A stretch of DNA of 27,972 nucleotides. Source: an uncultured Christensenella sp. GTDB taxonomy: Bacteria; Bacillota; Clostridia; Christensenellales; Borkfalkiaceae. Of the stretch, positions 16,199 to 23,928 are shown piece by piece. The stretch lies in the NCBI GenBank assembly GCA_910579705.1, contig CAJTUI010000014.1:1-27972 (forward strand), in the 5' to 3' direction. The position numbers were made by a program, and so were the translations under genes. The notes under the pieces are model-generated. The model was not told where the DNA came from. It ran no database searches and was given only the letters and a program-made list of their open reading frames with translations. The number at the start of each line of letters is the position of its first letter. Positions within the stretch are counted from its first letter, which is position 1.

Positions 16199-17396
16199 TC
16201 ATAACCTCCGCAACGGCCGCCGCGCCGTACACGGGTTTTGCGCCCGTCAATTTAATACCGAACTGCGTTCCCCTCATTCGCGGACGGATAACCCCGCTCG
16301 CGTTATAAAATTTCCGCACGGCCGCGCCGCAGCTTATCTCAACGTCCACGCCCTCGGTCTGCAACCTTATTTCGGTCAGCGTCGCGTGCGACTCTCCGAA
16401 ATAAATATCCCCGCACAGATAACTCATTCGCCCCGCGCCGCCTATCCTTTGCAGACCCGTGGAGTTATATGCGCATATGTCCCCGTCGTCACATAATGCG
16501 TACGCAATCGCGTCTATGACGCAACTCTGCCCGTTCCCCGTATCGTATCGCAATATCGCGGGCCCCTTGAATATATCGCTGCGGCAGGCCAGATAATAAT
16601 ATTCGCCCTTACCCAGCGAATATGTCGGCGCGGACGCGTCCCCCGCCATACGGTGCCCGACTTTACGCACGGCGTTTCCGTCGAATTCGGCAAGCCCAGA
16701 AACGGTATAAAACAACAGCTTTCCGCCCGCGACCGCGGCGGTGTTTTTGTATATCCCGTCCGTGTCAGTATCGGTTATTCTGACCGCAAAATTTTCGGGT
16801 GACCCGTACATATCCGCCACCGTAAGCCCGCGTTCGCGCACGATAACAAGCTTGCCGCCGTATTCCAGAACGTTTAAAATGCGCCCGCGTTCGGGGTCAA
16901 GCCTTACGCTTCCGCAACCCGTCAACCCCTCCTCCCAGTCGCGCACCCCGCCCTCGCCCGACCAGCGCAGGAGCAGTCCGTCGTCGGCGTCGCCGCCGAA
17001 CAGGCGGCCGCAGTGCATAACCCCGCAACTCAGGGCATATTTAAGCCCGAACGCCATAAACGAACTGCCGTTGTGCGCCACCGCGGAGCTGCCGTTTATG
17101 ACTACCGCGCGGCCGACACCGTCCACGATTTCCTCCACGGCGAACGGCGATTTCCCCGCAAGCGCGTTAAGCTGTATAAAGTCCTCGCCGTTGCCCGAAA
17201 CGTAGCAGTCCGAATCCGTGCAAAGAAAATATCTCTCGGCCGCGCGGGAGTAAAACGCATAAATAATGTCCTCGGGCACGCGCCCCTCGTAAAGGGTTGC
17301 GGTTTCGTCGGGCAGTAATTGCCCCGCGCATATGCGGCAGCTTACGCATTTCGCATTGCCGTACTTTAAAAGGTCGCGCTTGATTTTAACGCTCAT
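16188..17396 (-). CDS. Putative beta-propeller neck/tail protein (P22 gp10-like by position)
   Basis: A 402-residue, almost all-beta protein. Recurrent short blade-like units are visible (ERYFLCTDSDCYVSGNG, GGKLVIVRERGLTVADMYG, GGKLLFYTVSGLAEFDGN, EYYYLACRSD, DICAYNSTGLQRI), as in packaged-DNA stabilisation or tail-hub propellers. An N-terminal CVSCRICAG region contains clustered cysteines. In P22-like phages the gene after the connector gp4 encodes gp10, a propeller that seals the portal; the position here is the same. The ATG at 17396 overlaps the connector stop as ATGA and has GAGGAGG 5 nt upstream; a GTG at 17402 is also in frame. The propeller fold and role are inference. Confidence 0.62.
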   Translation of the reverse strand: MSVKIKRDLLKYGNAKCVSCRICAGQLLPDETATLYEGRVPEDIIYAFYSRAAERYFLCTDSDCYVSGNGEDFIQLNALAGKSPFAVEEIVDGVGRAVVINGSSAVAHNGSSFMAFGLKYALSCGVMHCGRLFGGDADDGLLLRWSGEGGVRDWEEGLTGCGSVRLDPERGRILNVLEYGGKLVIVRERGLTVADMYGSPENFAVRITDTDTDGIYKNTAAVAGGKLLFYTVSGLAEFDGNAVRKVGHRMAGDASAPTYSLGKGEYYYLACRSDIFKGPAILRYDTGNGQSCVIDAIAYALCDDGDICAYNSTGLQRIGGAGRMSYLCGDIYFGESHATLTEIRLQTEGVDVEISCGAAVRKFYNASGVIRPRMRGTQFGIKLTGAKPVYGAAAVAEVMNGV

Positions 17397-17950
17397 ATCC
17401 ACCTCCTCGGCGGTATCGTCCCGCCCGAAGGCAATCGTTTCTGCGCGCCGTCAATGTGCCTGCGGTATTTCTCTTCCCAGATTTCCGCGGCCTCCGTTTC
17501 GCCGTTGATAAGGCAATATTCCGCAACCGAGCCGAGCGCAAGAAGATACTCGCCGACCTCGCTCCCGAAATCGCTGTCGCCGTCAATCGTTTTCTTCGCG
17601 GGGGCGTACTCAAACTCGACGGTAATCTTCTTCGCGTCCACTCGCATAAACTTTGGAAACAGCTCAAACTCCACCTCCTTCCCGTCGGCTATGACCTTGT
17701 TTATTTTAACGGGCGCGTGCAGAAAAATCGTATAATTAAATTCGCCGTTGCTCGATATAACTGTGTCGGTGCAGACCAGCGGGAAATACTTTCTCGCAAG
17801 CTCGTCCTCGGTCGCGTTGAAACAGTACAAAAGCGTTTCCACCACCTCCGCGTCCCCGGCCGTAAGCGTTCCGCCCGCTTTAAGCAAAGCGGCAATATCC
17901 CGCCTGCCCAGAACGGACAGCGCGGATAAAATTACGTCCTTTACTTTCAT
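17393..17950 (-). CDS. Putative head-tail connector / adaptor protein
   Basis: A 185-residue protein following the capsid gene. The N-terminal half is helical (KVKDVILSALSVLGRRDIAALL, then DAEVVETLLYCFNATEDELARKYFPL), followed by a beta section (VCTDTVISSNGEFNYTIFLHAPVKINKVIADGKEVEF) and another helical part (SEVGEYLLALGSVAEYCLINGETEAAEIWEEKYRR). This helix bundle with a beta insert resembles the short-tailed-phage gp4/gp11-type adaptors that bind below the portal, but I cannot confirm it by alignment. AGGAGG precedes the ATG, and the stop overlaps the next start (ATGA). The role rests mainly on gene order: capsid, adaptor, propeller. Confidence 0.62.
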   Translation of the reverse strand: MKVKDVILSALSVLGRRDIAALLKAGGTLTAGDAEVVETLLYCFNATEDELARKYFPLVCTDTVISSNGEFNYTIFLHAPVKINKVIADGKEVEFELFPKFMRVDAKKITVEFEYAPAKKTIDGDSDFGSEVGEYLLALGSVAEYCLINGETEAAEIWEEKYRRHIDGAQKRLPSGGTIPPRRWI

Positions 17951-18000
17951 TTAATTTTCCTCCTCTCACTTACCCTTCCCACCCCCCCCTTCAAAACTAC

Positions 18001-18036
18001 GGGCGCGCGGTTTCCCGCGCGCCCCCTTTCCCGCCG
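18001..18036 (-). terminator. Hairpin between capsid and connector genes (weak terminator)
   Basis: GGGCGCGCGG pairs with CCGCGCGCCC (18001-18024) around TTTC, a perfect 10-bp GC stem about 15 nt after the capsid stop. On the minus strand it is followed by GTAGTTTTG rather than a clean T run, so it may be a partial terminator or mRNA 3'-end stabiliser that raises capsid over connector expression. Confidence 0.5.
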
Positions 18037-18038
18037 CG

Positions 18039-19205
18039 TTACGCGAAGTTTAAAAGCACGGCCTGTCCGCAGGGCTTGCGACAAACCAGCTCGGCATACT
18101 TGACAAGCGTGGCCGAGTAAGCGGCCTTGCCGGGGATCTGCTTTAAAATCTTACCGTCCTCGTCTTCAAGCCATTCCCAGTCGCAAAGCTGGTACAGCGC
18201 GAAGTCGTCCGTGTTAAGGAAAATAATTCTTCCGTCGGGACAATACTTATCCGCGTAAACGGGCACGTCGTTCACGGTAACCGCGCCGAAACCCGTACGC
18301 GCGTCTATGGAGTTGACAACCCTTCTGTTTGCGTCTATCAGCGCCGCTATCTTCTTTCTCGTGCGGTAGGAGCAGAGTATCGCGTTGATTTTGCTGTTGA
18401 AATTCTCTTCCATATGGTCGAGCACCTCGGTCAGCATATCCTCGGTAAGCTCGCCGCCGGCCGCGTCCTTTTTAAGCGGCGCGAAAAACTTGTCCGCGGA
18501 CTTGGAATATCCGTAAAGATTTTCGGAATCGAATATCGCGCCCAGCCCCGTCAGCTCGCTGTCCTTGGAGCCGTGAACGTAAATCGCGCCGTTTACGACA
18601 AGCTCGGTAATCCCTTTGCTTATGGTAACCGTGCCCTCGCCGAGGTCGACGCTCTCAATGTACACTCCCGCTCCGTCCACGGCGGGCTTGCCGACTACGG
18701 TGCACACGTCAACCTGCATACCCGTATAGTATTCCTTCACCCTGTCCACCTTGTAAACGGTATTGGAAACCTTGTCGGAAATACCGCAGAGCTTGCCCGT
18801 TCCGTCGCCGAAAAGCATACGCTGGAAATTCTGTTTCGCGCTCGAAACAAGCCCGTCCATTTCCGCGTTGAGAAGGCTCACGAACGCGCCCGACGAATCG
18901 CGCGAGGCGCGCAGCGCCTTATCGCTTATCTCTATCGTTCCGTACAGGTTTTTAAGCGGCACGGTGATATTGACGTATCTGTTTTTATGCGGGTCGGGCA
19001 AGTCCCCGTCCTCCGCGCCCGCCATAACGTTGCCGGAGTTCCCGCGTATTACCGCAAGCTTTACGTCCTTGCCGTAAACGTAGTCCGTGCCCTTTTCAAT
19101 CGCCGTGAAGAAAGGCGAAATGCCCTCGTTGAGTTGCGCCGAAACGGCGTCGAGATAATAGTCCTTTAACGCCGCGTCGGCGTTCTGCATAGTAATCAAT
19201 TTCAT
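18039..19205 (-). CDS. Phage major capsid protein, HK97-fold type
   Basis: A 388-residue capsid subunit. Features typical of the HK97-fold coat family of Gram-positive phages are an N-terminal helical segment (DAALKDYYLDAVSAQLNEGISPFFTAIEKGTDYVYGKDV), an E-loop-like section (about 60-95), the AEMDGLVSSAKQNFQRMLFGDGTGKL spine-helix region (about 133-158), and an A-domain with TELVVNGAIYVHGS and SYRTRKKIAALIDA. No prohead protease is encoded and no obvious cleavable N-terminal domain is present; a scaffold-like gene lies just upstream. The ATG at 19205 has GGAG only 1 nt away, while a TTG at 19199 has ideal 7-nt spacing, so translation may start at the TTG. Confidence 0.85.
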   Translation of the reverse strand: MKLITMQNADAALKDYYLDAVSAQLNEGISPFFTAIEKGTDYVYGKDVKLAVIRGNSGNVMAGAEDGDLPDPHKNRYVNITVPLKNLYGTIEISDKALRASRDSSGAFVSLLNAEMDGLVSSAKQNFQRMLFGDGTGKLCGISDKVSNTVYKVDRVKEYYTGMQVDVCTVVGKPAVDGAGVYIESVDLGEGTVTISKGITELVVNGAIYVHGSKDSELTGLGAIFDSENLYGYSKSADKFFAPLKKDAAGGELTEDMLTEVLDHMEENFNSKINAILCSYRTRKKIAALIDANRRVVNSIDARTGFGAVTVNDVPVYADKYCPDGRIIFLNTDDFALYQLCDWEWLEDEDGKILKQIPGKAAYSATLVKYAELVCRKPCGQAVLLNFA

Positions 19206-19217
19206 TCTCCTTTAAAC

Positions 19218-19676
19218 TTATTTCTTTAAAAATTCCCGCGCAAGCCTGCCCGCCTCTTTAACCGTTCTGGGCGCGTTGCGCGGCGCGGCAACCGCGCCGC
19301 CGCCGTAAGCGAGCGGAACGGACGAAGCCGCCACGCCCTGCAAATACCCGCCGATAACGGCGTCGCGAACTTTCTCGCTCGACAGCGCGCGCCGCACCAG
19401 CTCCTCCTCGTCAATCGGAGAGGATTTCTCCGCCGCCGCGTCCGGCGGCAAATCCGTCTTGTTCTCCCTTTGTTCCAACTCCTTCAGCCGTTGACTGCGT
19501 CGGGTGAATTCGGCTTCCAGTTCGGAATATGCTTTCACAAGGGTCCTTACGTCTCCGAATTTTTCGGGCACAGTCGCGGCATCTGCTCTCTCCGCCTCCG
19601 CGGTCTCCGCCGTCGCCTTCAAATCCGCCGTAGAATTATCCTTGTTATTTTCGTTAATCGTCCGTTTGCTCTGCAT
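19218..19676 (-). CDS. Putative scaffolding protein
   Basis: A 152-residue, highly charged and mostly helical protein between portal and capsid, the standard place of a scaffold gene. Residues about 18-80 have coiled-coil character (ADLKATAETAEAERADAATV, LVKAYSELEAEFTRRSQRLKELEQREN). A Pro/Ala/Ser-rich loop follows, and the C-terminus ends in a basic amphipathic helix (RTVKEAGRLAREFLKK), like the coat-binding helix of scaffolds. The start overlaps the portal end by 23 nt. GAGGAG lies 8 nt before the ATG at 19676; an ATG at 19691 would add five residues. The call rests on position and composition. Confidence 0.7.
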   Translation of the reverse strand: MQSKRTINENNKDNSTADLKATAETAEAERADAATVPEKFGDVRTLVKAYSELEAEFTRRSQRLKELEQRENKTDLPPDAAAEKSSPIDEEELVRRALSSEKVRDAVIGGYLQGVAASSVPLAYGGGAVAAPRNAPRTVKEAGRLAREFLKK

Positions 19677-21489
19677 TCCCGCTCTCCTCATATTTTTGTC
19701 TGTGCATATCTATATGTGCGCATATCCTCTCTTCCGCCTCGGGCGAAAGCTTTTCCGTCAGCAAAAACGCCTTGTGCTCGGACAGGTGCACGGTATGGTC
19801 GTCGTAGTCCTTGACCCCGACATATTCCCTCTTCAATTTCAGGTTTTCCTCGCCCGCGCGGTTTCTGTTAAGCTCGCTTAAATCGCGCTCTGCGGAAAAC
19901 CCCTTATATCCGAGAAGTTCGAGTATCTTGTTTTTGACCGACGCCGGCAAATTCCCTTCCGCGTCCGTAAACAGTCCCCTGTCCAGCATCTCGTATATAA
20001 CCGAACGCCTCTGCGCGGGGGTCAGGTTCGCCTCCGTATCGGCTTCGAGAACCACGTCGTCCGAGGATATGTCGCTGCCTTTGAAATAAAACAGGCTTAA
20101 AACGTTATTTGCACCCGCGAACTTCAACAGCCGCAAATCGGAGGCGAACTGCCTATAAAGCCGCAATATATGCCGCCCTATTCGTTGCATCGCCCTCTTA
20201 ATCTGCTGATAGGCGTACTCCATTCTCTCCTCGTCCTGCTCGATTATCAGCTGTAATCCCGTGGCCGAGGTAATGCCCGAAAATCCCCGCGCGTTGTCCG
20301 CAAGCTCGCCCGAGCCCGACACCTTGGAAAACTCGTTTAAAAGGTTTTCCTCCTCCTCGCCGAACTCCGACGGCACCCCGCCGAGAGTCAGCATTTCGGG
20401 CGGCTTTCCGCCCTGACGGTAAACGATTATTTTACCGGGGTTAAGCCCGTCCTCCGCCAGCTCGTCCGTATCGACCGAGCCGTCCTCGACCGCGACCGCG
20501 CCCATAGAAATCCTGTTTAAAAACTCGTGCTTTCTGTTTTTCACCGCGTTATATGCGCGTTGCAAAGGTATAAGCCGCTCCACAACGCTCGGCGCAAAGA
20601 AACTGCCCGCGCGCGGCAGCGACGTCTGTCTGACAAACGGATACCCCCGCATTCCCCCGTCGCCGTTTATGTACGGCAGGGGGCCGTCGTACAGCAATAC
20701 CCCTGCCGCAACCACGGTAAGCCTGCCGTTGGGGTTGTCCGCGTCCGCCCGCTTATACCTCTCTATAACCAGCTCGTAGCCGTGCCTTACGGCATTTGCC
20801 CCGCGCATATCCCCGCGCGGATACGCCGCGTCCTCCAAATCCCTGCCTTCCAGCTTGACGCCGTAGGCCGAGTATATGTCCTGCACAGCCACCGCCTTGG
20901 CGTGTATTATCGCGGGCTGCCCCTCCACGCTTTCCTCCGAAAGCGAATACGGATAAATCTCGAACGGCGACACCGCGCACACCTTCACGCCGCCCTGTTT
21001 AAGCTTTCTTCCGTCGCTGTAAAGCCCCGCGTCGCCGCCCGCGTTCCCGTCCCATACAATTTTATAAAACGCAGTCCCGCACGTTTCCGACCAGACCGTC
21101 GCGGCGGATATAATCCCGTCAAGGTCGCACTCCTCCGAAACGGACGCGAGTATAGCTGAGGCAAGGCTTGCCGAGTGCCTGTCCCGCTCGTCGTCGGAGG
21201 CCGCCCTCACGATAAGCGCGGGGCGTATTCTGCCCAGCTTGGAGCACCGCAAATCCACCGCGGACGCGATATGGTTAAACACCCGCCTCTCCTGCCAGTA
21301 ATAGCTCTTGTCCTCCTCGAAAATCTCGCCCTTGGAATTAACGTCGCAGTACTGATTGCCGCTTACGAAATTCATATTCAGCTGCCAGCCCCTCTCCGTG
21401 AACTTTCTCTCGCTCTGTCTTTCGAGAAACTCTTTCGTAACCTCTTCCGCGAGAATTTCTTCCGCGGACGCATCTTTCTTTTCCGTCAT
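19654..21489 (-). CDS. Phage portal protein
   Basis: A 611-residue portal subunit, forming the dodecameric ring through which DNA enters and leaves the head. The N-terminus (WQLNMNFVSGNQYCDVNSKGEIFEED, then RVFNHIASAVDLRCSKLGRIRP) matches the portals of short-tailed and related phages. The conserved WSETCGTAFYKIVWD and VERLIPLQRAYNAVKNRKHEFLNR (about 308-331) wing/stem blocks are visible, followed by ARGFSGITSATGLQLIIEQDEERMEYAYQQIKRAMQRIGRHILRLY (about 400-445), the stem-to-crown helices. The length suits a P22-like portal. GGAAGG lies 5 nt before the ATG. It sits between the terminase pair and the scaffold. High confidence in portal; subtype inferred. Confidence 0.88.
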   Translation of the reverse strand: MTEKKDASAEEILAEEVTKEFLERQSERKFTERGWQLNMNFVSGNQYCDVNSKGEIFEEDKSYYWQERRVFNHIASAVDLRCSKLGRIRPALIVRAASDDERDRHSASLASAILASVSEECDLDGIISAATVWSETCGTAFYKIVWDGNAGGDAGLYSDGRKLKQGGVKVCAVSPFEIYPYSLSEESVEGQPAIIHAKAVAVQDIYSAYGVKLEGRDLEDAAYPRGDMRGANAVRHGYELVIERYKRADADNPNGRLTVVAAGVLLYDGPLPYINGDGGMRGYPFVRQTSLPRAGSFFAPSVVERLIPLQRAYNAVKNRKHEFLNRISMGAVAVEDGSVDTDELAEDGLNPGKIIVYRQGGKPPEMLTLGGVPSEFGEEEENLLNEFSKVSGSGELADNARGFSGITSATGLQLIIEQDEERMEYAYQQIKRAMQRIGRHILRLYRQFASDLRLLKFAGANNVLSLFYFKGSDISSDDVVLEADTEANLTPAQRRSVIYEMLDRGLFTDAEGNLPASVKNKILELLGYKGFSAERDLSELNRNRAGEENLKLKREYVGVKDYDDHTVHLSEHKAFLLTEKLSPEAEERICAHIDMHRQKYEESGNAEQTDD

Positions 21490-21501
21490 TTCAACCTTCC
21501 T

Positions 21502-21750
21502 TTAATTTAATTGTTTAAGCTCCCGTATAAGCCTGTCGCGCTCGGCTTCCAGCTCCGCGTCGGAAAGCTCCTCCACGCCGTCGTCCATCAAAAGCTTTAC
21601 CGCCTTTATGTCGGGCGGAATTTCCCGCCGCGTAACCTTCCTCTTGATAAGTTTCAGCTCGCCGTCCTCCACCCCGAACTCCTCCACCGTCTCGCTCGTG
21701 CTCAGCCCCACCGCGCACTTTTTCAGCGCGTTTACAACCTCGTCCTCCAT
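21502..21750 (-). CDS. Small terminase-associated protein (terminase-small-like, no HTH)
   Basis: An 82-residue acidic protein between large terminase and portal. The central stretch EEFGVEDGELKLIKRKVTRREIPPDIKAVKLLMD resembles the C-terminal part of many Gram-positive phage terminase small subunits, where a K-x-K-x-V-x-x-x-x-x-PPD block precedes a short helix. The usual N-terminal DNA-binding helix-turn-helix and oligomerisation core are absent, so it may be a reduced subunit or a separate family. A C-terminal helix (SDAELEAERDRLIRELKQL) follows. It starts 2 nt after the terminase stop, with GAGG 5 nt before the ATG at 21750; a GTG at 21756 is also in frame. Real gene likely; function tentative. 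Confidence 0.68.
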   Translation of the reverse strand: MEDEVVNALKKCAVGLSTSETVEEFGVEDGELKLIKRKVTRREIPPDIKAVKLLMDDGVEELSDAELEAERDRLIRELKQLN

Positions 21751-21752
21751 AA

Positions 21753-23183
21753 TCACCTCACGCCCTTTTTTCTTCTTATTCTCCGCCGTTTATCCGCGGC
21801 AATGACCGACAGCTCCTCCCGCTTTTCCGCGGGCCGCGGCCGCGTCATAGCGTAATACCTCAGCTCGTCCATACAGTGGTCGTCGCGCTTCAACGGCGTG
21901 TCGCCGTCCTGCCAGCGGTATGTCCTGAACTCCTCGATCATATTCACGCAATCGGAAAAAATATATAAATCGCCCTCGCCGTTGCCCCGCCTCAAAAAAC
22001 TTTTCACGCGGTTTATCCCCGAATAAACGTCCTTGTCAACGTTTGTGTCTACGAGTATTCCGCGCTCGTAAAACAGTTCGGAAACGCTCTTCGCGGAGGC
22101 CAGCGTGCGCTGGTTCGCGGCGCTGTCTATAAGCGCGGAAACCCTGCCGCGCCCGTCCGTCTTCCAACCCAGTTTAGCGCTGATATTCTTAATCGCCTCG
22201 GCGTGGAAATCTATGTCCCTGCCTGCCGCGAAATGCTCCGCCACCACGTACACGTTCCCGTCCCAGTCCACGCAATACCAGTGCGCCGACAACGGGTTGT
22301 TGAGGCCGGGGTCGATTGAAATTTTGTCCTGCCAGTCCCTCGGGATTTCGAAGGGTCTTATGACGTGCACCGCCTCGTCGAACTCGGGATAGACAAGCCC
22401 CGCGCCCTCTGAAAACCTGCCGTACTTTCTCGCGTCCAGCGCGGTACCGTCCAGCGCGTTTTCGAGATACTTAATCTCCTTTTTGCAAAGATAGGGGTTG
22501 TCCTCCCAGTTCATAAACTCGCACCACATTTCGGGGTTGCGCCTGCGGTTCAGATACACCTCGTTATATATAAAGGTCTTGCCCTTCAAGGGCGTCATAG
22601 TGCCGAATATGTCGCCGCGTCTGTCCATAACGCGCATAACGCACTCCTCGTAAATGTCCCGCGGCGGCTCTTCGTCAAACCATACGAAATCCAGCGAGGA
22701 GCCCTGAAATTTTTCCCTGCCCTGATCGCAGCTCTTAAAGCCGAGCGTCGAAATACCGCCGAACACGTTCTTTATTTTTATCTGGTCGATAACCCCGCCC
22801 GCGGGGCTGTCCCTGCGCCCCGACAGCATAGTAATTCCCGCAATCCAGCCGCGCGGCAGATAGCTTAAAATTTTCGCCTGAGCCACGTCCCTCTGCACCT
22901 GCGCCGACAGCGACACCGCCCAGCCGAACACGTCCTTTCTGTTTTTGCGGTAGGGGTGAATGCCGCGCAACATCCAGATACATTCCACGGCCCCGCATTC
23001 GGTTTTCCCCGAACGGTTGCCGCCGAACACCCAGCGGTTGCGCTTTTTGCATTTATGGAACGCGAGCTGTTTTTTATGCTTTTTCGTCTTGTTGTATCCG
23101 TTAAGCCGCTCCGCGTCAGACCTGCGTTTATTCAGTTCTTTTTCCACCGCGGCAAGGCGGTTTAAAATTTCTTCTCTCTGCAT
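21753..23183 (-). CDS. terL: Phage terminase large subunit
   Basis: A 476-residue DNA-packaging motor. The ATPase domain has Walker A FGGNRSGKT (53-61), Walker B LDFVWFDEE (164-172, with Asp170 and catalytic Glu171) and the coupling motif FGTMTPLKG (193-201). The RNase H-like nuclease domain has three acidic positions: Asp291 (SIDPGLNNP), Asp353 (LIDSAANQ) and Asp435 or Asp439 (KRDDHCMDELRYY), so it should cut concatemers. The N-terminus carries a basic coiled-coil stretch. The frame stays open to 23333, but that would collide with the divergent gene at 23245; the ATG at 23183, with a weak AAAAGG, is the best start. No convincing sigma-A promoter is visible upstream. All catalytic residues are intact. 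Confidence 0.93.
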   Translation of the reverse strand: MQREEILNRLAAVEKELNKRRSDAERLNGYNKTKKHKKQLAFHKCKKRNRWVFGGNRSGKTECGAVECIWMLRGIHPYRKNRKDVFGWAVSLSAQVQRDVAQAKILSYLPRGWIAGITMLSGRRDSPAGGVIDQIKIKNVFGGISTLGFKSCDQGREKFQGSSLDFVWFDEEPPRDIYEECVMRVMDRRGDIFGTMTPLKGKTFIYNEVYLNRRRNPEMWCEFMNWEDNPYLCKKEIKYLENALDGTALDARKYGRFSEGAGLVYPEFDEAVHVIRPFEIPRDWQDKISIDPGLNNPLSAHWYCVDWDGNVYVVAEHFAAGRDIDFHAEAIKNISAKLGWKTDGRGRVSALIDSAANQRTLASAKSVSELFYERGILVDTNVDKDVYSGINRVKSFLRRGNGEGDLYIFSDCVNMIEEFRTYRWQDGDTPLKRDDHCMDELRYYAMTRPRPAEKREELSVIAADKRRRIRRKKGVR

Positions 23184-23230
23184 AGACCTTTTATGACAAA
23201 ATAACAATGTTTTTTCAACAAAACTTACTC

Positions 23231-23236
23231 TATAAT
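23231..23236 (+). promoter_or_regulatory. -10 box of a leaderless-type promoter
   Basis: A perfect TATAAT ends 8 nt before the ATG at 23245. No good -35 lies at 16-18 bp (T-rich sequence only). There is no Shine-Dalgarno between the -10 and the ATG, so the transcript would carry at most about 2 leader bases. Confidence 0.6.
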
Positions 23237-23244
23237 GTTCGGGT

Positions 23245-23928
23245 ATGAAAGCCGCGAAATTAATTATTTGCTGTATCGTTACGGCGCTTATTATCATTTC
23301 ACCCGTCCGCGCATCGGCGAACGGAAATTTCACCGCGGCAGCGGCGACTTCCCGTTATGCCCGCGCCGATGCACGCGACATCTACTTTTGCGAACGCAAG
23401 GATTTAAACTACTCGCTGTTTATTATCCCGTACACCTATTGCGTGGAAATAATTTCGACGGACGGCGACTGGTATTACTGCAAGTACGCCGAAGACACCG
23501 CGCTTTACCGCGCGATCTACGGCTACTGCCTGTCGGAACACCTCACGCCCGTGGAAACCCCGCCCGCAAATATCTTTCTTAACAAGCCCGTTACGGTAAA
23601 GTTCAAAACCGACGTCCCCGCGGGTTCGCTGCCCGTTCTCGGAGAGCTTGACGTAACCGCCGCGTTTTACGGCACGTACTACGCAGGCGCCTCCGCATAC
23701 TCCTACGTTATGTACGACGGCACGTTCGGCTATATCTACGGCGCCAACGACGACTACGATTTAAACGAAATCCCCTCCGATACCCCGCCCGATAACGAAG
23801 TCCCCGTTCAGGGCGGCGGCGGAAACTCCAAGCTGTACATAGGCCTCGCCCTCGCGGGGCTCGCCGCGGCCGCGCTCGTCATCTTGTATCTCACGGGCAG
23901 AAACCGCCATTTCCGCCCCGACAGGTAG
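23245..23928 (+). CDS. Secreted SH3-like protein with C-terminal membrane helix
   Basis: A 227-residue exported protein. Residues 1-26 are a signal peptide (MKAAK, hydrophobic core, RASA). The ectodomain has two SH3-like segments: about 44-97 (RDIYFCERKDLNYSLFIIPYTYCVEIISTDGDWYYCKYAEDT) and about 120-170 (VKFKTDVPAGSLPVLGELDVTAAFYGTYYAGASAYSYVMYDGTFGYIY), which may bind the cell wall. A Pro/Asp-rich linker leads to a membrane helix (about 196-218) and a short basic tail. It lies divergently from the terminase gene, so it flanks the phage cassette; whether it belongs to the cassette or the host is unclear. The last 168 nt overlap a convergent ORF on the other strand. Confidence 0.82.
   Translation: MKAAKLIICCIVTALIIISPVRASANGNFTAAAATSRYARADARDIYFCERKDLNYSLFIIPYTYCVEIISTDGDWYYCKYAEDTALYRAIYGYCLSEHLTPVETPPANIFLNKPVTVKFKTDVPAGSLPVLGELDVTAAFYGTYYAGASAYSYVMYDGTFGYIYGANDDYDLNEIPSDTPPDNEVPVQGGGGNSKLYIGLALAGLAAAALVILYLTGRNRHFRPDR

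Noticed and set aside
15615..23244. Attachment-site direct repeats flanking the phage cassette
   Set aside because: Short matches such as TTTTAT occur on both flanks, but no repeat longer than chance was found by eye; no integrase or flanking tRNA supports integration here.
23183..23333. Fifty extra N-terminal codons on the terminase
   Set aside because: They would overlap the signal-peptide start of the divergent exported protein, and the terminase core with its basic N-terminus begins at the ATG at 23183.
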